Translations under genes and position numbers: made by a program | Notes under the pieces: generated by a model | The model's database searches: none | Told to the model about the DNA's origin: nothing | Seen by the model: the letters and a program-made list of their open reading frames with translations, nothing else | Origin: CANGYM01 sp044235825 | Lineage (GTDB): Bacteria; Pseudomonadota; Alphaproteobacteria; JAJTHO01; CANGYM01 | NCBI GenBank assembly: GCA_044235825.1 | Contig: JBIIHL010000019.1 | Coordinates: forward strand, 1-28,556 | Length of the DNA stretch: 28,556 bases | Reading direction: 5' to 3' | Part shown: piece after piece, positions 1 to 7,625 of the stretch | How the letters are laid out: the number at the start of each line of letters is the position of its first letter | How positions within the stretch are numbered: position 1 is the stretch's first letter

Positions 1-161
1 TGGTGGTGACCACAGATTTGCCTGGGGCCATGGTTCGGGATGCCATTGAAAGCCTGCAGGTGCTTTCCATCCCCCATCAGCTTGTCACCTTTCAGGGGCG
101 CACCAGTCTTTGCCTGTGCCGGTCAGCCTATGAACAAGCCATGCTGTTAAAGGTGGATTAA
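1..161 (+). CDS. 3' end of an unidentified protein (partial)
   Basis: An open frame (codons from position 3) runs in from the left edge and stops at TAA 159-161, giving about 52 C-terminal residues that end in LLKVD. The pattern PGAMVRDAIESL, then a hydrophobic strand, then SLCLCRSAYEQAMLL loosely resembles the last strand and helix of an ACT domain, such as the C-terminus of aspartate kinase. This is only a shape resemblance and I do not recognise the protein. It lies 78 nt upstream of the DUF2336 gene on the same strand. No clear terminator separates them, so they could be co-transcribed. Confidence 0.5.
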   Translation, partial: VVTTDLPGAMVRDAIESLQVLSIPHQLVTFQGRTSLCLCRSAYEQAMLLKVD

Positions 162-239
162 CCGTTTTTCTGTCATGCTTCAGGGCCCTTTGATCAAGGG
201 GGTCTTCTGGATTGTGTTTAGACGGTTTGGCTTTTTTAT

Positions 240-1166
240 ATGCCTTTGGATGATGCTTCCTTTCACGATACACAGGATCCTAACCAACAGGCGATCTTGC
301 TGCGTCTGGCCCAAGGGCCGGACCCTTTTATTCGGAAAACCATTCTTTTGAACCCAGCCATTCCCATCGCCGCCTACGCTTTGTTTGCTGAAGATCCTGA
401 GGTGGGACTGCGTGAAGAAAATGCTATCATTTTAGCAAAAAAAATGATAAGTTATTCTGATATGCAAGAGCAAGCGCCGGAGTGGTTGGTGTCGGTTTTA
501 ATGACGTGTGCGCGGGATGTTGTGGACAGTGTACGGGTGGGGATGGCGGTGACGCTGCGGTTCTGCGGCGCTGTGCCGCGGGGACTGCGCTTGCTGTTGG
601 CCAAAGACCCTAACCCCGAGGTTTCAGGGCCTATTTTACGCTCTTGCCCTGCCCTAACCGAGGTGGACTGCGAAGAGATTATTATGGAGCCCACCGTCAC
701 GGAAATCACCCTGCAAGCCCTGTCTGAGCGCGGGGATCTCTCCCCTGCCTTGACCCAACGTCTGCGGGATCAGCAGGGCCGCATTCATACCCTAAAACTT
801 CTGCAACAGGGCCTGAAACAGGCGCTGGAACATAAAAAAAGCGGCACCCTAAACGATGAAGCCGTTTACAAAGCCGCCACCGCCAAAGACCGTTTTTATG
901 TCATAGGGGCCCTGAGTCTGTTATCCCGCAAAAACCATGACCAGATCCAGCGCGTTCTGGAAACCCAAAGCCCCATGGGCATTTTGAGCCTGTGCTGGAT
1001 CAGCGATCTTTCGGCCCGCACGGCCTATCAGATTCAGGTTCATATCGCGGGCATTCTGCCCCGAAAGGCTTTGGCCCCCGCCCAAGGGGGGGGATACCCC
1101 TTTACGGAGCGTCAAATGGCTTGGAATGCGGATTTTATTGATACCTTGGTATCACAGGCCCAATAA
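240..1166 (+). CDS. DUF2336-family HEAT-like repeat protein
   Basis: A 308-residue soluble protein with no signal peptide or membrane segment. It is built from short helical repeats of the type LAQGPDPFIRKTILLNP, LFAEDPEVGLREE and LLAKDPNPEVSGPILRS, followed by CPALTEVDCEEII. This series of 'DP-x-x-x-V-R' helices ending in a 'S/C-P-x-L-T-E' turn is characteristic of the alphaproteobacterial DUF2336 family (COG5330), which is HEAT-like and of unknown biochemical role. Members are usually regarded as scaffold or regulatory proteins. The ATG at 240 lacks an obvious Shine-Dalgarno sequence, so the start is uncertain. The gene converges on ccmF with only 16 nt between their stops. The family call is from motif pattern, and no specific function should be inferred. 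Confidence 0.65.
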   Translation: MPLDDASFHDTQDPNQQAILLRLAQGPDPFIRKTILLNPAIPIAAYALFAEDPEVGLREENAIILAKKMISYSDMQEQAPEWLVSVLMTCARDVVDSVRVGMAVTLRFCGAVPRGLRLLLAKDPNPEVSGPILRSCPALTEVDCEEIIMEPTVTEITLQALSERGDLSPALTQRLRDQQGRIHTLKLLQQGLKQALEHKKSGTLNDEAVYKAATAKDRFYVIGALSLLSRKNHDQIQRVLETQSPMGILSLCWISDLSARTAYQIQVHIAGILPRKALAPAQGGGYPFTERQMAWNADFIDTLVSQAQ

Positions 1167-1182
1167 GGGGCCCATTCTAGGA

Positions 1183-2964
1183 TTATCGCTGTCGCCACGC
1201 GGCGGCCAGCCCCCCAAGGCCCATCATGGCAAAAGAGGTCCACAATAGATTCATCCCAGGGCGCAGATGAATCCGCAAAGAGATACTCTGCCCATCGGGG
1301 GATACACCCCCCATCAGATAGCCCTGATCCTGCCACAGGGTTCGGGTCAGAGTCATTTCAGAGGTTATCGTTTTTCGGGATTTATAATGGCGTCTGGCCA
1401 GCGTCAGGGTCGTCTGGCGTTTTTCGTTGATACGATCCACCTCTGCCAGCAGGGCGGTATAAAGGGGGAAATCCTGCGTGAAAACACGCCGCAAAAACAG
1501 GGTTTCCCCCTGAAAAACCACCGGTGTATTCACCTTTAAATCAAAAACGGCATCCTGTTGGCCGTACCCATAGCCCAAAATGGCAATGGCAAACAGGGGC
1601 ATCGCCAAATGGCCCAAGGTTCGGGCGATTTTAACCCGCCGTGCCTCTGCCAGCACCGCCACCAACAGGCTGGCCGGCAACAACGCCCACAACTGGGCCC
1701 ATCCGGACAGGGGCAAACCCTGCGCCAAAATGATCGCCAGAATCACAGTCATGGCGATGGTTTGAACAGTCCAAAAATTTACCCCGCCAGGCAAAAGAAC
1801 TAAAACGCCAATAGACAGGGCCATCAAAGGCAAAACCACCTGATTATAAAACCCCGCCCCCACAGACAAAGAATCGTTAAAGATCAACAGGGCCAAAAAC
1901 GGATAAAACAACCCCAGCGCCACCAGCGCCGCCGTCGCCAAAACCAAATAATTTTGCAGCCCCATCAAAAAAGGACGCGATCCCAAAGCCACAGGGGGGT
2001 CTTGTATAGGGGAAAGGGGGGACCTGCGCCAGATCACCGCCACAAAAACGGTGTGAAGCACCAACATCACCAACAGCAAAAAGCCCCGAAAGGCATCCGA
2101 TGCAAAACTATGCACGGAAATCAGCAATCCCGACCGCACCAGAAATGTCCCCAGCCAGCACAACGTCCACGCCAAAACACTATACAGCAACGCGCATCGA
2201 TAAAAAGTTTGTCGCGTTTTGGCCTGGGGCGCGGCATGCAGCAAAGCCGTTAAAACCAACCAGGGCAACAAAGAGGCATTTTCCACCGGATCCCAAAACC
2301 ACCACCCGCCCCACCCCAATTCGCGGTAAGCCCACCACGCCCCAAGGCCAATGCCAATCCCCAGAACACTCCACGCCAAAGCGATGGTTAAACGCCATAA
2401 CCGCATCAAGGACGGTGCCACCGGAAACGGCTGGGTCAACAAACCGCATGCCACAACACTGACCAACGCTGTTAACGCATACCCCGCAAACAAAATGGGG
2501 GGGTGAATCAGCAATCCCTGATCATGCAGCAGGGGGTTCAGGCCCAAGGGCACCTCCCCCTGTGTGGGGGCAAAGGGCGATCCCGTAAACAAAAGATACG
2601 TTCCCATCAAAAACCCAAGCAGGGCATGACAGCGATGGGCCTGTTTTTGAAACGATGAAACATCCCCCTTGTATAGGATCACACCCCCCGCTGCCCCGAT
2701 CATGGCCCACCACAACAGCAAAGACCCCTGATGATTCGCCCATGTTGACGCCAAACGAAACGGCAGGATATCCCCCCATGCCCCACTTTCGGCCACCAAG
2801 GCCAAGGACACATCCGAAACCGCAAACGCCCCCATCAAAATCCCAAAACACACACAGGGCAACACAGACTGCATCCGCCACATCCAACGATGGGGGTTTA
2901 ATAAGGTTGCAAAGGCCAACAAAGAGGCCAGCCACAACGTGACTTCACCCAAAAGACCGATCAA
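1183..2964 (-). CDS. ccmF: Cytochrome c heme lyase subunit CcmF
   Basis: A 593-residue polytopic inner-membrane protein of System I cytochrome c maturation. With CcmH it forms the lyase that takes heme from holo-CcmE and attaches it to CxxCH motifs of apocytochromes in the periplasm. The tryptophan-rich WWD segment (GWGGWWFWDPVENASLLPW, about residues 217-235) is intact, as are the conserved His regions LLIHPPILFAGY (151-162), NHQGSLLLWW (77-86) and VHSFASD. The C-terminus has a periplasmic domain and a last TM helix ending AWRQR. Family members are usually about 640-680 residues, so this is compact. The start is TTG (2962-2964). It is preferred because MIGLLGEVTLWLASLLAF matches the usual N-terminal helix and because TTGA overlaps the upstream stop by 4 nt, implying translational coupling. 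ccmE, ccmG and ccmI are not adjacent, and ccmH is 10 kb away. Confidence 0.95.
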   Translation of the reverse strand: MIGLLGEVTLWLASLLAFATLLNPHRWMWRMQSVLPCVCFGILMGAFAVSDVSLALVAESGAWGDILPFRLASTWANHQGSLLLWWAMIGAAGGVILYKGDVSSFQKQAHRCHALLGFLMGTYLLFTGSPFAPTQGEVPLGLNPLLHDQGLLIHPPILFAGYALTALVSVVACGLLTQPFPVAPSLMRLWRLTIALAWSVLGIGIGLGAWWAYRELGWGGWWFWDPVENASLLPWLVLTALLHAAPQAKTRQTFYRCALLYSVLAWTLCWLGTFLVRSGLLISVHSFASDAFRGFLLLVMLVLHTVFVAVIWRRSPLSPIQDPPVALGSRPFLMGLQNYLVLATAALVALGLFYPFLALLIFNDSLSVGAGFYNQVVLPLMALSIGVLVLLPGGVNFWTVQTIAMTVILAIILAQGLPLSGWAQLWALLPASLLVAVLAEARRVKIARTLGHLAMPLFAIAILGYGYGQQDAVFDLKVNTPVVFQGETLFLRRVFTQDFPLYTALLAEVDRINEKRQTTLTLARRHYKSRKTITSEMTLTRTLWQDQGYLMGGVSPDGQSISLRIHLRPGMNLLWTSFAMMGLGGLAAAWRQR

Positions 2965-4178
2965 TGGCCGCCTCCCTCTGGTTTGGGTTTAGGCTTAGGT
3001 TTGGGTTTGGGTTTTGCTTCGTCTTTTTTATCCTTTTTGTCTTTTTTATCGTCCTTTTTATCGTGGTTTTTTTCGTCTTTTTTAGGGTCCTCTGCGGTGG
3101 GTGCGGGTTCAGGCTCTGGCTTGGGGGCATCCAGAAACAAACGTCCATGATAAGACAGCGGGACAAAGGATAGCTGCGGATGGGTCTGGGGCAGGCTCTT
3201 TACCCACGCCTTCACGCTTTCAAAAACAATAGGATAAGGGGGCAGAATGCCAACGGCGGATCCCTGTTTCAGGGCGGTTTGGGCTAATGTTTTGAAAAAG
3301 GCGTCTCTTGCTTCGATGGATTCCAAACGCAACGTCACGCGGGTATAGGGCAGGTCGCTGTTTTTCCATCGTTTTTCATTGACAGCGGCCTGCGTCCCCT
3401 CGGCAGCATCCACATACATCAACCCCCGCGTCGTCATCTGGGACAGGATTAAATCCATCACCGGTGCATCATAGCGGGCGATTTTTCCCATCATGGGGAT
3501 CATCCCAATATACCCCTGGGCTGTGGCCATCTGTTGAAAAAACATCTCTTGATTTTTTTCAGGCAGATTGCCCGTCAGTAGGGCCATGCTCCCCGGATGG
3601 CTATAGGGGTAATTGCGCGTTTCCATGGCCAAAGATAACAGCGTTTCAAATCCACCCTGACGGGCGTTTTGCATTTGGGAAAAGACTTCCTCGGCATAGG
3701 GGTTAAAGGCCAAGGCCACCCTAGCCGGCAAAACGGTTTTGGCCTGATCCAGCAAGGTTGGGTTCATCCCCATTTGCTCCACCACCAAAGAGACCGTGGC
3801 GTAAGGGGGTGTCTCTGGCCACAAATCCGATCTGGCATAAACCTGCCAAGGGGTGCGATCGGCGGTGCCCCGTTTGGGCAAAAAGCCAAAAGGGCTACGC
3901 TCGACCAAATCCTGCGCCACCTCCGCTGAAAAAGATGGGGGCAGCGTGTCCTTTTCCGGTGTCTCAGACGATGACGCCGAGGGAGCGGCGGTCTCGGTGT
4001 CTTTTTGAGCGGGGGCAGACGCGATGGTGTCCAGCTGCGTTAGGATCTGGGATGGTTCCTCTGGCTCTTGAAACACAAACAACAGCAACGCCACAAAAAC
4101 CAAAAAACCAACGTTCAGCAAAATGATGGCCCACGGGGCCACACGAGAAACCACAAAAGAAAAGAAACGCCGAATCAC
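2961..4178 (-). CDS. Divergent polysaccharide deacetylase family protein, catalytic residues apparently lost
   Basis: A 405-residue protein with one N-terminal membrane anchor (about residues 13-34), an acidic/Ser-Pro linker, a divergent polysaccharide deacetylase domain (PF04748/COG2861, about 120-350) and a Lys/Pro-rich tail ending in KP repeats and EGGGH. Recognisable family landmarks include VALAFNPYAEEV, NYPYSHPGSMALLTG, AQGYIGMIPMMGK and RGLMYVDAAEG. As I recall the family, the metal and catalytic segments usually read like VIDDLG, NNHMGS and DSRT. Here they read VVEQMG, IPMMGK and DAAE, so deacetylase activity is doubtful. The start is GTG (4176-4178), overlapping the DUF3576 stop as GTGA, and the stop overlaps ccmF. 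The protein is probably periplasmic and membrane-anchored, and may act in cell-wall or septal processes. That role is inference. Confidence 0.8.
   Translation of the reverse strand: MIRRFFSFVVSRVAPWAIILLNVGFLVFVALLLFVFQEPEEPSQILTQLDTIASAPAQKDTETAAPSASSSETPEKDTLPPSFSAEVAQDLVERSPFGFLPKRGTADRTPWQVYARSDLWPETPPYATVSLVVEQMGMNPTLLDQAKTVLPARVALAFNPYAEEVFSQMQNARQGGFETLLSLAMETRNYPYSHPGSMALLTGNLPEKNQEMFFQQMATAQGYIGMIPMMGKIARYDAPVMDLILSQMTTRGLMYVDAAEGTQAAVNEKRWKNSDLPYTRVTLRLESIEARDAFFKTLAQTALKQGSAVGILPPYPIVFESVKAWVKSLPQTHPQLSFVPLSYHGRLFLDAPKPEPEPAPTAEDPKKDEKNHDKKDDKKDKKDKKDEAKPKPKPKPKPKPEGGGH
2980..3015. repeat. Hexamer repeat encoding the KP tail
   Basis: Six consecutive GGTTTG/A-type hexamers on the plus strand encode alternating Lys-Pro on the minus strand at the C-terminus of the deacetylase-family protein. 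The adjacent stretch up to about 3100 is also low-complexity and codes mostly for Lys and Asp. It is a coding microsatellite that could vary in length by slippage. Confidence 0.85.
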
Positions 4179-4711
4179 AGTTTTTGTTCATCATCAACTT
4201 TGCGTTCGCGGGCCCGTGTCAAAATGGCATCTTCCATCTGTGTGGCCATGGCGGTGTTGGTTTTTTGGTCAACCCAATCCTTTTGGTTTTTATCGCGTTT
4301 CTGATGAAAAACGGTCACTTTAATACCGTTGGCCTGCAGGCTTTTGGATGTGATGAAGGCATTGATTTTAAAGCGCTCGCTGGGGGTTTCGGGCATGGAA
4401 TACCAATCTGTGATAATCACCCCGCCAAAGGGATCGGCCGAGGCGATGGGCATAAAAGAAACCGTGTCCAGCGTGGCTTTCCATAAATACGCATTCACGC
4501 CAATGCCGTTATCTTCAGAGGCCCCTCTATCCTGTGTTCCCGGGCCAAAAAGGGTGATGCCCTTTTCGTTGTTGGTGATGGTGCCGACCTTTTCCCGCCG
4601 CTTGCCCGTCTCCCCTTTGGGGTAGGTTGGATCGGTTTTCACATCGGGGGTGCTGCAGGAAACCATAAACAACGAAACACACATCAACAACGCAACCCGT
4701 AAACCCGTCAT
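4175..4711 (-). CDS. DUF3576 lipoprotein
   Basis: A 178-residue predicted lipoprotein. A short hydrophobic signal (MTGLRVALLMCVSLFMVSC) ends at Cys19, followed by STPDVKTDPTYP. The mature part contains NGIGVNAYLWKATLDTVSFMP, SADPFGGVIITDWY and SERFKINAFI, which is the hallmark order of the alphaproteobacterial DUF3576 family of outer-membrane-associated lipoproteins of unknown function. The C-terminal 60 residues are charged and probably helical. It is first in a three-gene operon with the deacetylase-family gene and ccmF, and its TGA overlaps the next GTG start. The ATG at 4709-4711 places the lipobox correctly. A promoter with good spacing lies about 60-90 nt upstream. The family assignment is firm and the function is unknown. 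Confidence 0.88.
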   Translation of the reverse strand: MTGLRVALLMCVSLFMVSCSTPDVKTDPTYPKGETGKRREKVGTITNNEKGITLFGPGTQDRGASEDNGIGVNAYLWKATLDTVSFMPIASADPFGGVIITDWYSMPETPSERFKINAFITSKSLQANGIKVTVFHQKRDKNQKDWVDQKTNTAMATQMEDAILTRARERKVDDEQKL

Positions 4712-4753
4712 AAGCCCATGCTTTCCTAATAAAATTTTTTAAAACGGGGGAAA

Positions 4754-4769
4754 CGCCCCCTTAGGGGCG
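4754..4769 (-). other. Hairpin at the predicted 5' end of the DUF3576-ccmF transcript
   Basis: CGCCCC and GGGGCG form a perfect 6-bp stem around CTTA, immediately downstream (minus strand) of the predicted -10. It would sit at the extreme 5' end of the transcript. A competing GGGGG/CCCCC pairing (4746-4760) overlaps it. No T-run follows, so it is not a standard terminator. A role in mRNA stability is possible but unproven. Confidence 0.4.
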
Positions 4770-4798
4770 ACTATACGACCCTTGCCCCCCATTCGCAA
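4770..4798 (-). promoter_or_regulatory. Promoter of the DUF3576-deacetylase-ccmF operon
   Basis: On the minus strand TTGCGA (4798-4793) is followed after exactly 17 nt by TATAGT (4775-4770). The predicted start of transcription is near 4763, giving a leader of about 50 nt before the ATG at 4711. The TATAGT hexamer recurs upstream of lysA, COQ9 and higB in this window. Confidence 0.6.
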
Positions 4799-4799
4799 G

Positions 4800-4825
4800 A
4801 GAGAAGCAGATGAGAGAAGCGGATG
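4800..4825. repeat. 13-bp tandem direct repeat upstream of fur
   Basis: Two adjacent copies of AGAGAAGCAGATG (the second with one A-to-G change) lie in the 252-nt gap between the DUF3576 gene and fur. Apart from the divergent promoter and hairpin described separately, I see no other gene or RNA in this gap and no clear fur promoter or Fur box. Confidence 0.6.
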
Positions 4826-4963
4826 ATGTGCAGGGCATCGCACCGTACATCAAACAAAAAGTCTCCCTTTAAAAGAGATCCTTGAAACGCACGCTGCATC
4901 ATCTTGCGTTTTTTGTTTTTTGGGCGTAGAAGAATAACACCTTTGTGTTGACCATTCTCTTTC

Positions 4964-5398
4964 ATGTCCATTCCTGCCCTTGATTTTGAAGCCTTGTGCC
5001 AGAAAAAAGGCCTGAAAATGACAGACCAACGCCGCGTGGTGGCCCAAGTTTTATTGCAGGCTGAGGGGCATCCGGATGTTGAGGAAGTGTATGCTATGGC
5101 GTCTCAATTGGATGCCAAGGTGAGTTTGGCCACCGTTTATCGCACGGTGAGAATTCTGGAAGATGCCGGCGTGATTCAAAAGCATTCTTTTGGGGACGGA
5201 CGGGCCCGCTATGAAGCGGTTTCTGACGATCATCACGATCATTTGATTGATATCGATACGCGGGAAGTGATTGAGTTTTATGATCCGAAGTTAGAGGCCT
5301 TAAAACAAGAGATCGCCGCACGCTATGGATACACCCTTATAGACCATCGATTGGATTTGTATGGACGAAGAAAAAAACACACCAACCCTGAAGCCTGA
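4964..5398 (+). CDS. fur: Ferric uptake regulator family transcription factor (Fur/Mur)
   Basis: A 144-residue metal-responsive repressor. The N-terminal winged helix covers about residues 8-85 (GLKMTDQRRVVAQVLL, then the recognition region SLATVYRTVRILEDAGVI). The C-terminal dimerisation and metal domain contains DDHHDHLIDIDTREVIEF and the GYTLIDHRLDLYG end typical of Fur. The C-terminal CxxC pairs of structural-zinc Fur proteins are absent, as is usual for alphaproteobacterial Fur/Mur, which often sense manganese or iron. It binds DNA as a dimer to control metal uptake genes. Its 3' end overlaps the olsB-like gene by 38 nt, so the two are probably co-expressed, an arrangement I recall from other Alphaproteobacteria. 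Irr is less likely because the heme-responsive features are not seen. Confidence 0.9.
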   Translation: MSIPALDFEALCQKKGLKMTDQRRVVAQVLLQAEGHPDVEEVYAMASQLDAKVSLATVYRTVRILEDAGVIQKHSFGDGRARYEAVSDDHHDHLIDIDTREVIEFYDPKLEALKQEIAARYGYTLIDHRLDLYGRRKKHTNPEA

Positions 5399-6254
5399 GT
5401 CTTACCCTCAAAACCTGTCTGTTGGGGGGGATCATTCCCCGCATCTTAGCAGTCTTTGTTTGGATGTGGGCGATATGCAGGTGCGACTGGCCACAAGCCA
5501 AGCGGAAATCGAGGCCGCCCAGCGCCTGCGGTATCACGTGTTTTACGAGGAAATGAAAGCCAAAGCCGATCCTGGGACCCGTCGTATGAAGCGGGATGCG
5601 GATTTGCTGGATGGGTTTTGTGATCATTTGCTGGTGTGCGATATGCGGGCACCATCGTTAGAAAGCTCCGTGGTAGGCACCTATCGTCTGGTCACCCGCG
5701 CCGCCGCCGAACGCCATGGGCGTTTTTATACGGCATCGGAATACCACATTGAAAAACTTATGAAATATCCTGGTGAGATTTTAGAATTAGGCCGATCCTG
5801 CGTCCACGAACATTTCCGCAATGGCCGCACCATGAACCTGTTATGGCGCGGATTGGCAACCTATGTGTTTCTGGCGGAAATTGAGCTGATGTTTGGATGC
5901 GCCAGTTTGCACGGCACGGATGTGGATGCGCTTTCCCTTCCCCTTTCATACTTGCATCATTATCATCTGGCGGAAGAGTCTTTGCGCACCCGCGCCCTAG
6001 AGGAACGGTATGTTCCCATGAACATAATTCCCAAAGACAACATTGATGTGCGGGAGGCCCTGAATGCCCTGCCCCCCCTGCTGAAAGGGTATTTGCGGGT
6101 GGGATGTACCGTGGGGGATGGGGCCGTGATTGATTATCCCTTTAACACCACGGATGTCTGCATCATTCAGAAAACCAATCTGGTGACGGACAAATACCTG
6201 CGCCACTATCAGCAGAATTATCAAAAATCCTGCGGCGAGTTGCCTTTGGTCTGA
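5361..6254 (+). CDS. olsB: OlsB-like GNAT N-acyltransferase (ornithine lipid synthesis)
   Basis: A 297-residue member of the Acetyltransf_5/OlsB group, which transfers 3-hydroxyacyl chains from acyl-ACP to the amino group of ornithine to make lyso-ornithine lipid. Diagnostic segments are VRLATSQAEIEAAQRLRYHV, FYEEMKAK, DLLDGFCDHLLV, VVGTYRLV, FYTASEYHIEKL, ILELGRSCVHEHFRNGRT and a C-terminal LLKGYLRVGCTVGDGAVIDY. The first 38 residues are not conserved in type, so translation may really begin at ATG 5475 (MQVRLATSQ). The upstream ATG at 5361 lies inside fur and lacks a strong Shine-Dalgarno. The expected second-step acyltransferase OlsA is not next to it. Related enzymes acylate other amino acids, so the substrate is inferred. 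Confidence 0.82.
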   Translation: MDEEKNTPTLKPESYPQNLSVGGDHSPHLSSLCLDVGDMQVRLATSQAEIEAAQRLRYHVFYEEMKAKADPGTRRMKRDADLLDGFCDHLLVCDMRAPSLESSVVGTYRLVTRAAAERHGRFYTASEYHIEKLMKYPGEILELGRSCVHEHFRNGRTMNLLWRGLATYVFLAEIELMFGCASLHGTDVDALSLPLSYLHHYHLAEESLRTRALEERYVPMNIIPKDNIDVREALNALPPLLKGYLRVGCTVGDGAVIDYPFNTTDVCIIQKTNLVTDKYLRHYQQNYQKSCGELPLV

Positions 6255-6302
6255 TACCCTGTGCCCCCCAACGAAACCATGGCCAAACCCCCAAAAACCC
6301 CC

Positions 6303-6308
6303 TATAGT
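6303..6308 (+). promoter_or_regulatory. Putative -10 element of lysA
   Basis: TATAGT sits 32 nt upstream of the lysA GTG, in the 86-nt gap after the olsB-like gene. The surrounding string CTATAGTGCGGGCAT is nearly repeated upstream of COQ9. No convincing -35 is visible at 16-18 nt spacing, so this is tentative. Confidence 0.35.
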
Positions 6309-6340
6309 GCGGGCATGTTTTTTTATAGGGGCGGCCGTTT

Positions 6341-7612
6341 GTGATTACCCATCAACACCATGATTTGTTTATAGAATCCTGCTCTGTGCGCCAGTTGGCG
6401 GAGCATATCCCCACACCCTTTTATGCCTATAGTCAGGGCATGATCCAACATCAGGCGGCGGCATATCAAACCATGGCGGCCACCTTTCCCGATGCCATGG
6501 TGTGTTATGCGGTAAAGGCCAACAATCACCCCGCCATTTTATCCCTGCTGGCCGAAGAGGGTCTGGGCGCCGATGTCGTGTCGGGGTACGAGCTGCGGCA
6601 GGCCCTCGCGGCCGGCATTCCCCCCCAAAAAATCGTTTTTTCCGGCGTGGGAAAAACGGTGGAGGAAATCAATCTGGCTCTGCACCACCGCATCGCCCAA
6701 ATCAACGTGGAATCCCTAGCCGAGCTGGATGTGATCCAAACGCTGGCCGCGGCCTTTGGCCATCCCGCCCGCATTGCCCTGCGGATCAACCCCAACGTGG
6801 ATGCCAAAACCCATGCCAAAATCACAACGGGGAAGGAAGAGAACAAATTCGGCGTGCCCCTGTCCGATTTGCCTGCGGTGATTCACCGCGTTCAGTCCTC
6901 CCCCCATTTGCACTGGCAGGGCCTCGCGGTGCATATCGGGTCCCAGATTTTAACGCTGGCCCCGTATCAGGCCGCCTATGCCTTTGTCATGCAGGTGGTG
7001 CGGGATTTGGCGGGCCACGGGATTGTCATTGATCATCTGGATTTGGGCGGGGGAATTGGGATTGCTTATCATCAGGGGCCTGAGTTCACCTTGGCCGATT
7101 ACGGCGCCATGATCAAAGCCACGCTGGGGGATTGGTCTGGCAAGGTGATATTCGAGCCTGGGCGTTTTGTGGTAGGCGCCGCCGGTATTTTGGTCACCGA
7201 GGTTTTGTATATCAAAGAAACCCCCAAAAAACGCTTTGCCATTGTCAATGCCGCCATGACGGATCTGATTCGCCCTGCGCTGTATGATGCTGTGCATCGT
7301 ATTGTTCCTGTGCATCAAAGTGATGCGCCCCCCCAGCCCTATGATGTGGTGGGGCCCGTGTGTGAAACAGGGGATATTTTGGGGCGGGATGTGCTGTTGC
7401 CCCCCCTGCATGCGGGGGATTTGGTGGCCATTTTGGATGCGGGGGCCTACGGCGCGGTGCTGGCATCCCATTACAACATGCGCAGCTTTCCGGCAGAGGT
7501 GATGGTTGCGGGCGATCATTACGGCATCATCACCCACCGCCAGACGTTCGAGGATCTCAACACCCACAGAAGCGTCTGGACCGGCCCCGCCACCCCAAAA
7601 ATTCAGGGATAG
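6341..7612 (+). CDS. lysA: Diaminopimelate decarboxylase LysA
   Basis: A 423-residue PLP enzyme of the fold-III alanine racemase-like group. It decarboxylates meso-diaminopimelate to L-lysine, the last step of lysine synthesis. The PLP lysine is K59 in CYAVKANNHP. The glycine-rich phosphate loop is LDLGGGIGI, the EPGRFVVG segment follows, and GPVCETGD (338-345, with C341) contributes to the active site across the dimer. HIGSQI and the SHYNMR segment near the C-terminus are also canonical. Translation starts at GTG 6341, preceded by AGGGG (6327-6331) at a suitable distance. The 3' end is followed after 13 nt by the DUF4175 gene. Pairing of lysA with the TIGR02302 gene is common in Alphaproteobacteria, to my recollection. 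Confidence 0.96.
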   Translation: MITHQHHDLFIESCSVRQLAEHIPTPFYAYSQGMIQHQAAAYQTMAATFPDAMVCYAVKANNHPAILSLLAEEGLGADVVSGYELRQALAAGIPPQKIVFSGVGKTVEEINLALHHRIAQINVESLAELDVIQTLAAAFGHPARIALRINPNVDAKTHAKITTGKEENKFGVPLSDLPAVIHRVQSSPHLHWQGLAVHIGSQILTLAPYQAAYAFVMQVVRDLAGHGIVIDHLDLGGGIGIAYHQGPEFTLADYGAMIKATLGDWSGKVIFEPGRFVVGAAGILVTEVLYIKETPKKRFAIVNAAMTDLIRPALYDAVHRIVPVHQSDAPPQPYDVVGPVCETGDILGRDVLLPPLHAGDLVAILDAGAYGAVLASHYNMRSFPAEVMVAGDHYGIITHRQTFEDLNTHRSVWTGPATPKIQG

Positions 7613-7625
7613 GGCGAAACAATCC

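Noticed and set aside
2964..3173. Plus-strand Phe/Val-rich open frame and telomere-like hexamers
   Set aside because: This is the complement of the Lys/Pro/Asp coding tail of the deacetylase-family protein. The hexamers are explained by the KP codons.
4771..4971. Small minus-strand open frames upstream of fur
   Set aside because: They have no Shine-Dalgarno and no recognisable motif, and they overlap the promoter of the DUF3576 operon.
7506..7625. Upstream extension of the DUF4175 gene
   Set aside because: It lies inside lysA in another frame. The ATG at 7626, after the lysA stop, gives a family-like N-terminus.
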